Positions 1 to 7,416 of a DNA stretch of 18,443 nt are shown piece after piece (position 1 is the first letter of the stretch; every line of letters starts with the position of its first letter). A model generated the notes under the pieces. It was not told where the DNA came from and searched no databases. It was given only the letters and a program-made list of their open reading frames with translations. This DNA comes from JAHFHB01 sp964393875 (GTDB taxonomy: Bacteria > Omnitrophota > Omnitrophia > Omnitrophales > Aquincolibacteriaceae). Location: the NCBI GenBank assembly GCA_964393875.1, contig CAYMUZ010000246.1, positions 1 through 18,443 on the forward strand, read 5' to 3'. A program made the position numbers and the translations under genes.

Positions 1-1
1 A

Positions 2-1678
2 CTTGTTTGGGCGGCGGAAGAAGAGCGCTATAGCCGTATCAAACACGCCTCCGGTTTTCCTGTGCTGGCTCTACGGGCTTGTTTCGACGAGAATGGCCTG
101 CACCCCTCCGATATTGACGCGGTGGCGATTTCAAAAAACCCACGCGCTAATTTTTCACGTAAGATTCTGTTTGTTTTGAAGAATCGGCCCGCCGGTGGAT
201 TGGTGTGGGATCGTCTTAAGGCATTCAAACGCTCCGCGCAGTTTGAGAACGACATCAGAGCGGCTTTAGGCGATGCGTCTAAAGAGTTGAGAGCAAAATA
301 TGTGCATGTCGAGCACCACATGGCGCATCTTGCGAGCGCGTATTATTTCAGCGGATTTGACAAAGCGGCGGTCTTATCGATCGATGGGATGGGCGATTTT
401 TCATCGACGGTCTGGGGTCTGGGGCAATCCGGGAACATCAAGATTTTTGACCGTGTTTATTTCCCTCATTCCCTAGGCTTTCTTTATACCGCCTGTACCC
501 AGTTCCTCGGTTTTCATCACTTTGGCGATGAATATAAAGTCATGGGTCTTGCCGGTTATGGAAAACCCGTTTATTTAGAACAATTTCGAAAAATTGTGAA
601 ATTGAAACCGGATGGGACATTTGAGCTGGACCTGAAATATTTCGTTCATCAGACCGGCCAATCGCGTGTGCGTTGGGAGGGCGGGGCCCCAAAACAGGAT
701 GTTTTGGGCTCTCCGGAATGGGGCCGCAAGTTCGGCTTTCCACGCTCACCGGGCGGACCGCTTATGCAGCGCGATTTTAATTTAGCGGCATCCCTACAGG
801 CTGCTCTTGAGGAGGTCTATTTTCATCTACTAAAGCACCTTCACAAAAAAACACAAGCGGAATCACTTTGTCTAGCGGGTGGAGTTGCCTACAACAGTGT
901 CGCGAATGGAAAGATCACACAACAAACGCCGTTTAAGGAAGTTTTTATTCAGCCGGCAGCGGGGGATTCTGGCACCGCCATTGGCGCCGCCGCACAGGCT
1001 TATCAGCAGTTGGGTGGGGCGTTAAAAGCGGGCCGTATGAATTGTGCGGCATTGGGATCGCTCAGTAGTGACGCGCAAATTGAGGCCGTACTGCACCGGC
1101 GATCGATGCGGTATGAAAAATTAACCGAGGGTGATCTTGTGGTACGCACCGCAAAAACCATCGCGGATGGCAAAATTATCGGTTGGTTTCAGGGGGCGAT
1201 GGAATTTGGACCGCGCGCCCTTGGAAACCGGAGTATTCTGGCAGACCCCAGAAATCAAAATATGAAGGACATTCTCAATAGCCGGATTAAAAATCGTGAA
1301 GGTTTCCGGCCGTTTGCTCCGGCGGTTCCTGTCGAGCGGGCTCGAGAGTTCTTCGAGATGGATTGTGACGAGAGTCCCTTTATGCTGAAGGTGTTTCCTG
1401 TGCGAGCCGATAAACAGAGGCTGATTCCGGCAGTGACGCATGTGGATGGAACAGCCAGGGTTCAGACAGTTTCAAAAGAAACGCAGCCTCTCTTTTGGAA
1501 ACTCCTCAGCGCTTATGGTGTACAAACAGGTATTCCTATTATCCTGAACACATCTTTTAATGAGCAGGAGCCGATGGTGTGCAGGCCGGAAGAGGCGCTT
1601 GATTGTTTCCAAAAGACACGGATGGATGTTTTGGTCATAGGGCCTTACTGGCTCGCTCGAAATTCTGGGGGACGTTAA
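2..1678 (+). CDS. NodU/CmcH-family carbamoyltransferase (5' end outside window)
   Basis: Transfers a carbamoyl group from carbamoyl phosphate, through a carbamoyl-adenylate, onto a hydroxyl of a sugar or natural product. The frame is open from base 2, and its first residues (LVWAAEEERYSRIKHASGFP) match the family's N-terminal segment, so the GTG at 62 is internal and the true start lies upstream. Visible family motifs in order are EHHMAHLASAYY (metal-binding His residues, about 311-346), LSIDGMGD, GDEYKVMGLAGYGKP, LAGGVAYNSVANGK and QPAAGDSGTAIGAA in the TsaD-like ATPase-fold domain. The C-terminal domain then shows FGPRALGNRSILADPR (about 1207-1254), REGFRPFAPAV and LNTSFNEQEPMV. The 558 visible residues approach the family's usual 550-600, so little is missing. 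It lies 16 bp ahead of the epimerase gene in what looks like one operon, so a nucleotide-sugar or glycan substrate is likely. The exact acceptor cannot be read from the sequence. Confidence 0.93.
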   Translation, partial: LVWAAEEERYSRIKHASGFPVLALRACFDENGLHPSDIDAVAISKNPRANFSRKILFVLKNRPAGGLVWDRLKAFKRSAQFENDIRAALGDASKELRAKYVHVEHHMAHLASAYYFSGFDKAAVLSIDGMGDFSSTVWGLGQSGNIKIFDRVYFPHSLGFLYTACTQFLGFHHFGDEYKVMGLAGYGKPVYLEQFRKIVKLKPDGTFELDLKYFVHQTGQSRVRWEGGAPKQDVLGSPEWGRKFGFPRSPGGPLMQRDFNLAASLQAALEEVYFHLLKHLHKKTQAESLCLAGGVAYNSVANGKITQQTPFKEVFIQPAAGDSGTAIGAAAQAYQQLGGALKAGRMNCAALGSLSSDAQIEAVLHRRSMRYEKLTEGDLVVRTAKTIADGKIIGWFQGAMEFGPRALGNRSILADPRNQNMKDILNSRIKNREGFRPFAPAVPVERAREFFEMDCDESPFMLKVFPVRADKQRLIPAVTHVDGTARVQTVSKETQPLFWKLLSAYGVQTGIPIILNTSFNEQEPMVCRPEEALDCFQKTRMDVLVIGPYWLARNSGGR

Positions 1679-1684
1679 ATTTTT

Positions 1685-1689
1685 GGAGG
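1685..1689 (+). promoter_or_regulatory. Ribosome binding site GGAGG for the epimerase
   Basis: A GGAGG core sits 5 bases before the GTG at 1695. It decides that this GTG is the start of the epimerase gene; the codons that follow immediately give the KKVLVTGAGGF Rossmann motif expected at the N-terminus. Confidence 0.75.
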
Positions 1690-1694
1690 TTTAA

Positions 1695-2648
1695 GTGAAA
1701 AAAGTTCTGGTGACAGGCGCGGGCGGATTTATTGCGCACCATTTGGTGCAGCGGCTTAAAAAAGAGGGCTGTTGGGTTCGGGGGGTCGATATCAAACAGC
1801 CCGAGTTTTCAACATCAAATGCGGATGAGTTTTGTCTTCTAGATTTAAGAGAACCGCAGAATTGCTATCGAGCGATGCAATGTGAAACGAATTTTGACGA
1901 GGTCTACCATTTGGCGGCGGATATGGGCGGTATGGGTTTTATCCACTCGGCGGCATGTGACATTATGCGTAACAGCGCATTGATGAACATCCATATGATC
2001 AATGCGGCAGCTCAGGCCAAGATAGCCCGGTATTTTTTCTCATCCTCCGTGTGTATCTACCGCGACATGAAACCCGGGGAGCCCGAAATGACTGAAGCGC
2101 AGGCCTATCCGGCCTTGCCTGACAATGAATACGGCTGGGAAAAACTTTATGCCGAACGAATGGCTTTTGCCTACGGCCGGCAATCTGGGTTTCAGGTGCG
2201 TGTTGCACGGTTTCAAAATTGCTATGGCCCCGAAGGCACCTGGCGCGGCGGCCGCGAAAAAGCGCCTGCGGCTATTTGTCGCAAAGTGGCGGAAGTTCCG
2301 GATGGCGGGACGATTGAGGTGTGGGGCGATGGTTCCGCCGTTCGATCTTATACGTACGTAGAGGATATGGTCGATGGAATTTATCGGTTAATGCAATCGA
2401 ACATTCAAGAACCCGCCAATATCGGGAACCCGGAATATGTGACGGTGAATGAACTGGTCGAGATTGTTGCGCGGGTGGCCCAAAAGAAAATCAAGGTGAG
2501 GCATATAGACGGACCCGTTGGAGTTCAATCTCGCAACTTTAGCAATGCGAAAATTTATACGACGGGCTGGCGCGCTCTTTCTAATACCGAGGCTGGAATA
2601 AAGAAAACTTATCCCTGGATTGAGCACCAAGTTAAAGCGGCAAAGTGA
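1695..2648 (+). CDS. GDP-mannose 3,5-epimerase-like NAD-dependent epimerase (extended SDR)
   Basis: A 317-residue extended short-chain dehydrogenase/reductase. The N-terminal TGAGGFIA (residues 7-14) binds NAD. The active-site YGWEK gives Tyr146 and Lys150. Several stretches follow plant GDP-mannose 3,5-epimerase rather than generic UDP-glucose epimerases: LAADMGGMGFI (about 73-83), SSSVCIY with Cys120, and the near-invariant GGREKAPAAICRK with Lys189. In the plant enzyme the Cys and the Lys at these places are the acid/base pair that epimerises C3 and C5. The expected reaction is GDP-D-mannose to GDP-L-galactose (or L-gulose), which would supply an L-sugar donor for the neighbouring glycosyltransferases. 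The start is GTG with a good GGAGG. The stop overlaps the next gene's GTG by 4 bp (GTGA), which points to translational coupling. A broader epimerase/dehydratase role remains possible, but conservation of all four catalytic positions argues for true epimerase chemistry. Confidence 0.88.
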   Translation: MKKVLVTGAGGFIAHHLVQRLKKEGCWVRGVDIKQPEFSTSNADEFCLLDLREPQNCYRAMQCETNFDEVYHLAADMGGMGFIHSAACDIMRNSALMNIHMINAAAQAKIARYFFSSSVCIYRDMKPGEPEMTEAQAYPALPDNEYGWEKLYAERMAFAYGRQSGFQVRVARFQNCYGPEGTWRGGREKAPAAICRKVAEVPDGGTIEVWGDGSAVRSYTYVEDMVDGIYRLMQSNIQEPANIGNPEYVTVNELVEIVARVAQKKIKVRHIDGPVGVQSRNFSNAKIYTTGWRALSNTEAGIKKTYPWIEHQVKAAK

Positions 2649-3847
2649 GAATCCTTCTTGTTAACCAGGTCTTTTACCCCGATGTCGTTGCTACCGCACA
2701 ACATCTCACGGATGCCGCGATTGCATTTCAAAAGTCTGGGCATGAAGTCACAGCGATATCGTGGAGACGGGGGTACATGGAACCCCACTTGCTTTACAAA
2801 TCGGAAGAAAATTACCAGGGAATAAAAATTGTACGCATTTGGCCGTTTGCATTTGGCCGGACCCAAAGACTATTTCGAATTCTGGATGCCTGCTGTCTTA
2901 ATTTGTCATTTCTGATTCGCATTCTGTTCCTGCCCCGATTCGACTGTATCGTTGCATTGACCTCGCCCCCGCTCGTTGGTTTGTTGGCGCTTTTAGTTGC
3001 GCGTCTCAAAAAAAGCCGGTTTGTTTATTGGGTCATGGACCTTAACCCGGATGAAGCCATTGAAATAGGCTGGATTAAACGAGGCTCCCCAACGGCCCGC
3101 ATTCTTGAATGGGGTCTGCGATACATCCTCAAACACAGCGATCGAATCGTTGCTTTGGATAGATATATGAAAGACCGTCTCGTGGTCAAAGGGGCGCAGG
3201 CGTCAAAAATCACCGTGATTGCCCCCTGGCCGCATGAAGAACTTGAAGCTGTTTCGCATGAGCAAAACCCATTTCGTAAACAACATGGGTTAGAAAAAAA
3301 ATTTGTAGTGATGTATTCAGGCAATCACAGCATTTGTCATCCGCTTGATACTTTATTGGAAGCAGCGCTGACTTTAAAAGACGACCCGCAAATTATTTTT
3401 ATTTTTATCGGCGGCGGTACCCGCGTGACGGATGTGATTGCGTTCAAGGCAAAGCATGGGCTTGAGAATATTCAAGTTTTACCGTATCAAGAAAGGGCAA
3501 TGCTTAAATATTCGCTTTCCGCAGCTGATGTTCATGCCGCTGTGATGGGCGAGCGCATGGCTGGCATTGTGCACCCCTGCAAAATTTATGGCATTTTACA
3601 GCTTGGGAAGCCGTTCATTTATATTGGGCCCGAAGCCAGCCCGTTGAATGATTTGGTTCAGGGGGCAGGGGCGGGGTTTTCTGTGCGGCAAGGGAACGCG
3701 GCGGGCGTTGCTGCGGCCATTTTAAATGTGCGAAGTTTAAACCTGCCGGAGTTAGAAGGCATTGCTGCGGCTGAAAAAAAATGTGCCGCAGATTTTTCAG
3801 CACGAAATTTAATCTCTCGGCTTCAAGCGGTTTTGGTGAGCGACTAA
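2645..3847 (+). CDS. GT4-type glycosyltransferase (WcaI-like)
   Basis: A 400-residue GT-B fold retaining glycosyltransferase. The N-terminal half begins MRILLVNQVFYPD and carries the acceptor-side domain, with a hydrophobic stretch near residues 97-117 (CIVALTSPPLVGLLALLVA) suggesting peripheral membrane contact. The C-terminal half has VVMYSGNHS (about 222-230), the IFIFIGGGTR nucleotide-binding strand and MAGIVHPCKIYGILQLGKP. The last is the donor-site region that in many WcaI-like enzymes replaces the classical E-x7-E motif. It overlaps the epimerase by 4 bp and closes the carbamoyltransferase-epimerase-glycosyltransferase operon, so it probably adds the sugar made upstream to a lipid-linked glycan on the cytoplasmic face. 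The start is GTG without its own strong Shine-Dalgarno, consistent with coupling. The specific sugar is unknown. The 190-bp gap after it holds no clear T-rich terminator. Confidence 0.88.
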   Translation: MRILLVNQVFYPDVVATAQHLTDAAIAFQKSGHEVTAISWRRGYMEPHLLYKSEENYQGIKIVRIWPFAFGRTQRLFRILDACCLNLSFLIRILFLPRFDCIVALTSPPLVGLLALLVARLKKSRFVYWVMDLNPDEAIEIGWIKRGSPTARILEWGLRYILKHSDRIVALDRYMKDRLVVKGAQASKITVIAPWPHEELEAVSHEQNPFRKQHGLEKKFVVMYSGNHSICHPLDTLLEAALTLKDDPQIIFIFIGGGTRVTDVIAFKAKHGLENIQVLPYQERAMLKYSLSAADVHAAVMGERMAGIVHPCKIYGILQLGKPFIYIGPEASPLNDLVQGAGAGFSVRQGNAAGVAAAILNVRSLNLPELEGIAAAEKKCAADFSARNLISRLQAVLVSD

Positions 3848-3971
3848 TGGCGTGTGGACATGCCAATACAATGCCCAGCCGAAATGGCCATTAAGTTGTT
3901 TATTCACAAGTGGTTACAGCGAGTGGCCGCCAGCGATGCTTGATTAAAATTCCCCAAGGCGATACAATTAT

Positions 3972-4026
3972 ATGGAACCAATAACTCCAAATAATTTAAT
4001 AAAATGGAATTTATAATTCCAAATAA
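3972..4026 (+). repeat. Two 23-bp direct repeats, one a perfect palindrome holding a -10 box
   Basis: Two 23-bp copies lie at 3972-3994 and 4004-4026 with 19 of 23 bases identical. Their 32-bp start-to-start spacing is about three helical turns, which places both on the same face of the DNA. The second contains the perfect inverted repeat TGGAATT-TAT-AATTCCA (4005-4021), and a consensus -10 hexamer TATAAT lies inside it at 4012-4017. The ATPase ATG is at 4038. No convincing -35 was seen. This layout fits an operator where a protein binds two sites and covers the promoter of the following ATPase gene. It could equally be a terminal or recognition sequence of a mobile unit. Function is inferred. 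Confidence 0.6.
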
Positions 4027-4037
4027 GAAAATAGATT

Positions 4038-5210
4038 ATGGAAACCTTAACTCGTTTTTTTAATCCCCCAAAGCAAAGTTATTTTTTATTTGGGCCTCGA
4101 GGCACGGGAAAATCTACCTGGATGCGGTTTTTTTATAAAGACGCCTTCTATCTTGACCTTTTGGCGCCTGATGTTTTTCGGTCACTTTCCGCCAAGCCTG
4201 AACGGTTACGTGAGCTGGTTCAGGGCGAGCCTTTGAAAACAACATTCATTATTGATGAAGTCCAGAAAGTGCCGGAGCTGCTGAGCGTTGTGCACCAAAT
4301 GATCGAGGAAAAGAAAGCAAGGCAGTTCATTCTGACAGGCTCAAGCGCGCGAAAACTAAAACGCTCGGGGGCAGACCTTCTTGGCGGGCGTGCTGTGATG
4401 CGTGGGTTCCACCCCTTTATGGCGGCCGAGCTAGCGGGGCGTTTCAATTTTGAGTATGCCTTAGAGTTTGGAACCTTACCACTCATATACCCTTCGTCTA
4501 ATCCCAAAGATGTTTTGAGCGCCTATGTTGGCCTCTATTTGCGGGAGGAAGTGCAGGCAGAGGGATTGGTTAGGAGCATTGGGAATTTTTCAAGATTTCT
4601 TGAAGCGATAAGTTTTTCTCAAGGGGCGCTGTTGAATATCAGCAATGTTGCCCGGGAGTGTGAGATTGAGAGGAAGGTTGTGGAAGGATACGTCGCTATT
4701 CTCCAAGATTTGCTTTTGGCGGTAAAACTTTGGCCCTTTACTAAACGGGCCAAACGAGAGATTGTCTCACACCCAAAGTTCTATTATTTTGATGCGGGTG
4801 TTTATAGGGCACTGCGGCCGGCAGGCCCGTTGGATCAACCCGAAGAAATTGCTGGCGCAGCCCTTGAAACTTTGATCTTTCAGCATTTGCGAGCCTGGGT
4901 GGAGTGTTGTTTGCACAGCCCGCCGCCCGAACTTTACTTTTGGCGATCAAAAAATGGTTTTGAAGTGGACTTTGTAATCTACGGGCCAAATCATTTTTAT
5001 GCAGTTGAAGTGAAAAACACGGCACGCATAAGGCCAGCGGATCTCAAGGGGCTGAAAGAGTTTGGACAAGACTATCCTCAGGCCAAATTGTTTATGGTTT
5101 ACCGCGGGAGTGATCAAATACAATGCGGTCAAGTAGTTTGCACTCCGTGCGAAAGATTTTTGCGAAATTTCACACCTGTTTCATCCTCCTTTGGCATGCA
5201 GGCTGTTTGA
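4038..5210 (+). CDS. AAA+ ATPase with C-terminal DUF4143 nuclease-like domain
   Basis: A 390-residue ATP-binding protein of the AAA_14/DUF4143 family. The Walker A motif is GPRGTGKST (residues 19-27) and Walker B is TFIIDEVQ (69-76). The TGSSARKLK stretch (100-108) fits sensor 1, and GGRAV (116-120) the arginine-containing turn. A winged-helix-like part follows (about 195-230). The C-terminal half carries a PD-(D/E)xK-type nuclease-like core: Glu277 in GAALETLI, Asp311 in GFEVDFVI, and Glu324-x-Lys326 in AVEVKNT. All catalytic-looking residues and the full family length are present, so it seems intact. The family is very common, often in many copies per genome, with suspected roles in defence, toxin-antitoxin-like or mobile functions; none is well established. 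It sits inside a polysaccharide block with which it has no obvious functional link, behind an AT-rich repeat-bearing leader. That suggests insertion. Its stop is 7 bp before the next gene, so the two are probably co-transcribed. Confidence 0.9.
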   Translation: METLTRFFNPPKQSYFLFGPRGTGKSTWMRFFYKDAFYLDLLAPDVFRSLSAKPERLRELVQGEPLKTTFIIDEVQKVPELLSVVHQMIEEKKARQFILTGSSARKLKRSGADLLGGRAVMRGFHPFMAAELAGRFNFEYALEFGTLPLIYPSSNPKDVLSAYVGLYLREEVQAEGLVRSIGNFSRFLEAISFSQGALLNISNVARECEIERKVVEGYVAILQDLLLAVKLWPFTKRAKREIVSHPKFYYFDAGVYRALRPAGPLDQPEEIAGAALETLIFQHLRAWVECCLHSPPPELYFWRSKNGFEVDFVIYGPNHFYAVEVKNTARIRPADLKGLKEFGQDYPQAKLFMVYRGSDQIQCGQVVCTPCERFLRNFTPVSSSFGMQAV

Positions 5211-5217
5211 GGGTGCT

Positions 5218-6558
5218 ATGATTTTTAGAGGTATTTCAAAACGCATTCCATTTTTAATTGGGGCCGACCTTTGTGTCATTGTGACCATTTGTCTGTTCCA
5301 GTCGTTTCTTCGGTTTGGCCGACTTGATTTATGGGTTCTGCACTCGCCATTTTTACACCTTTCCGCCGTCATTTTCCCAAGTCTTTTTTATATTTTTGAT
5401 CTTTACTACCCGTATAAATATTTTAAACCCGGTATTACTTTTTTTGAAGTGGCTCTCAGTGTCTGCCTGGGCAGTATGATCCTTGCAGGCATTTCCTATC
5501 TGGATAGGTCGTTTACCCTGCCGAGAGCTATTTTCTTTACGATTATGACCATGATGGTGCCTTTTATTTTTGGGGTGCGTCTTCTCTACGACGCGTTGTT
5601 TAGAACGCGTTTTCTTGATAAAAATGTATTGATCGTGGGTTCTGGGCCGCTTGCTCATGAGATGATCGCTGTGATTCAAGGAACCGCCCATTCGGGAATG
5701 CGTGTCGTGGGCATTATCAGTGAGAGAGAACTGCCCGCAGGAACTGAAATGGACGGAGTTCCGGTGGTTGGAACTGTAGACCGACTGTTATCAGTCATGG
5801 ATTTTCAAGGGGCTCAGCTTGTGGTGCTTGCGCTGGAAAAAGGCAGGGAAACCTCTGAGCTGCAAATGGCGGCGGATCTTTTAAAAAGGAGCACGTCGGT
5901 TACCAGCGCGTTGCATCTTTTGGAGAAGTTGACCGGAAAAATTCCTGACCCTTTGCTAGAAGGACACACTATCTTGGGGCTGATCGCGGATCTGCGAACC
6001 AAACCCTACCTTAAACTGAAACGATTGCTTGATGTCGGTGTGTCGCTTGTGCTGTGCGTCATTTTCTTGCCGATTTTTGTGATGGCGGTTTGTCTGTTGG
6101 CTTTTTCAGGACCGGGGAAGGTTTTTTTCGTTCAGGAGCGAATTGGCAAAGACAGCCGGCCCTTCAAACTGATTAAACTGCGGTCGATGATGGCGCTAAA
6201 AGATGGTCAAATGGCAGTAACCCGTCTCGGCCGATGGCTGCGTAAATATCGAATTGATGAGATGCCGCAAATTGTGAATGTGTTGAAAGGGGACATGTCT
6301 CTGGTGGGGCCCAGGCCCGAAGTGTCGTTCTTTGTGGAGCGCTCCCTGGCAAAGATTCCTTTCTACGAGACGGTATTTATGCTTCGGCCAGGGCTGACTG
6401 GGTGGGCCCAGGTCAAGTTTCGCTACACGACAACCGTGAAAGACTATCATGAAAAATTTTCATACAACCTGTATTATTTAAAACACATTTCGTTCGTCAC
6501 CGATGTGCTTATTCTCATGAAAACAGTACGGATTATTCTCTTCGGGTTGGGGGAATGA
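5218..6558 (+). CDS. Polyprenyl-phosphate glycosylphosphotransferase (WbaP/WcaJ-like)
   Basis: A 446-residue polytopic enzyme that starts exopolysaccharide repeat-unit synthesis by moving a sugar-1-phosphate from a nucleotide sugar to undecaprenyl phosphate in the inner membrane. Four N-terminal hydrophobic segments are visible (about 11-31, 45-62, 76-93, 105-122). A Rossmann-like CoA_binding_3 domain follows (137-205, with NVLIVGSGPLA), then the catalytic bacterial sugar transferase domain (264-446). The latter shows the re-entrant helix LLDVGVSLVLCVIFLPIFV, the FFVQERIGKDSRPFKLIKLRSM motif region (its residues lie within 303-324), the Asp347-Glu348 dyad in RIDEMPQ, LVGPRPE and RPGLTGWAQV. 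A longer frame opens at a TTG at 5191, but the ATG at 5218 is preferred because GAGGG lies 5 bases upstream and the TTG would overlap the ATPase gene. It ends 40 bp from the truncated minus-strand ygfZ-like gene. Confidence 0.92.
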   Translation: MIFRGISKRIPFLIGADLCVIVTICLFQSFLRFGRLDLWVLHSPFLHLSAVIFPSLFYIFDLYYPYKYFKPGITFFEVALSVCLGSMILAGISYLDRSFTLPRAIFFTIMTMMVPFIFGVRLLYDALFRTRFLDKNVLIVGSGPLAHEMIAVIQGTAHSGMRVVGIISERELPAGTEMDGVPVVGTVDRLLSVMDFQGAQLVVLALEKGRETSELQMAADLLKRSTSVTSALHLLEKLTGKIPDPLLEGHTILGLIADLRTKPYLKLKRLLDVGVSLVLCVIFLPIFVMAVCLLAFSGPGKVFFVQERIGKDSRPFKLIKLRSMMALKDGQMAVTRLGRWLRKYRIDEMPQIVNVLKGDMSLVGPRPEVSFFVERSLAKIPFYETVFMLRPGLTGWAQVKFRYTTTVKDYHEKFSYNLYYLKHISFVTDVLILMKTVRIILFGLGE

Positions 6559-6569
6559 GCCGTGCGCTA

Positions 6570-6588
6570 ACCCTTTGGAAGGCAGGGT
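6570..6588. terminator. Weak hairpin between convergent genes
   Basis: ACCCT (6570-6574) and AGGGT (6584-6588) can pair across a 9-base loop, followed on the plus strand by pyrimidine-rich ACTTTCTTCT. The stem is only 5 bp and the T-run is interrupted, so this is a weak candidate terminator for the glycosylphosphotransferase transcript, which meets the opposing ygfZ-like gene here. Confidence 0.22.
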
Positions 6589-6597
6589 ACTTTCTTC

Positions 6598-7416
6598 TCA
6601 CCAAAGTCGTCTTTTGACCCCGCCATAAGTTTTTAGCCGCGCAACCACCTCCTGTCCGGGATAGCACCCCTTTGTTTCGCTCGCCGCGGTTTCTTCCAGC
6701 CCCGTCTCATTTAAAAACCAGGTTTCATCGAAATCTTTTTTAAAACGAGGTGTTTTATTTTCGAGGCGCTGTCTTTCCAGTGCGTCATGGCCGCAAGGCG
6801 AGAGACCTTCTTGCAGCAGTGCGTCAACCGTTTTTTCTGCGCCTTCAACCGGGATGAATAGTGCACGGACCTCTTTGCCAGAGAGAGAAGCATGAGGAGG
6901 CATAAGCGTTAGCAGCGCTTTCTCTTTTTCCCTCTCCCGCAAGGTGGGGGAAAGAGCTCTCGATAGAGCTGTGAGGCCGTCAAGGGTCAGATAAACATAA
7001 CCGTGTGTCATGTCTTCAAGCTGAACATCTTCAGTGATGATGAATTTGTCGAGCAGCGTTAATGAAGGTTCAGCGAGATCGGGTTCCGTATCGAGTAAGA
7101 GAAAGTCGCTGAAGGGAAAGATTCGAAAGTCGGCTAGACATTTCCCTTGCGCAGACAAAAAGAGGGCGCGGCAACTTTGTCCGACGGGTACGGCTTTAAT
7201 ATCGTTCGTGAGTATCCGGTTTAAAAAATCGATGCGGTCATTACCTGTGACCTTGATTTTCCCGCGGTGAGACTGATCCGTAAGCATAGCGGAGCGGACT
7301 AGTTTTTGATACTCCTCATCCGGCTTTGTGAAATAAGCCGGGATTTTCCAGCCGTTTTCTTCTTTCCAGGAGGCACCCTTTTGCACCCAAAGTGGTTCAA
7401 GCGGGAGTGAATGCAC
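6598..7416 (-). CDS. ygfZ: YgfZ/GcvT-like folate-binding protein, C-terminally truncated
   Basis: A tetrahydrofolate-binding aminomethyltransferase-fold protein of the YgfZ (IbaG/COG0354) group, which supports iron-sulfur enzyme assembly or repair. The N-terminal part reads SHRGKIKVTGNDRIDFLNRI and LTNDIK; the middle has SAQGKCLADFRIF and LLLDKFIITEDV. The diagnostic motif KGCYPGQE with its conserved Cys is near the end, followed by VVARLKTYGGVKRRLW and a stop. Family members usually continue for roughly 75-100 residues beyond this motif as a C-terminal beta-barrel, which is absent here. The longest frame starts at 7470, but a GTG at 7416 with GGAGA seven bases upstream is a better start and gives 272 residues. 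That start overlaps mutY by 20 bp, so the two are likely co-transcribed. The missing tail would lie where the glycosylphosphotransferase gene now ends, so a rearrangement breakpoint near 6559-6600 is likely. It may be a pseudogene or a still-working short form. Confidence 0.82.
   Translation of the reverse strand: MHSLPLEPLWVQKGASWKEENGWKIPAYFTKPDEEYQKLVRSAMLTDQSHRGKIKVTGNDRIDFLNRILTNDIKAVPVGQSCRALFLSAQGKCLADFRIFPFSDFLLLDTEPDLAEPSLTLLDKFIITEDVQLEDMTHGYVYLTLDGLTALSRALSPTLREREKEKALLTLMPPHASLSGKEVRALFIPVEGAEKTVDALLQEGLSPCGHDALERQRLENKTPRFKKDFDETWFLNETGLEETAASETKGCYPGQEVVARLKTYGGVKRRLW

Noticed and set aside
3845..3893. TAATGGC/GCCATTA inverted repeat after the GT4 gene as a terminator
   Set aside because: The arms are 7 bp with a loop of about 35 bases and no T-run follows.
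5191..5217. TTG start giving nine extra residues to the glycosylphosphotransferase
   Set aside because: It would overlap the ATPase gene and lacks a Shine-Dalgarno; the ATG at 5218 has GAGGG at the right distance.
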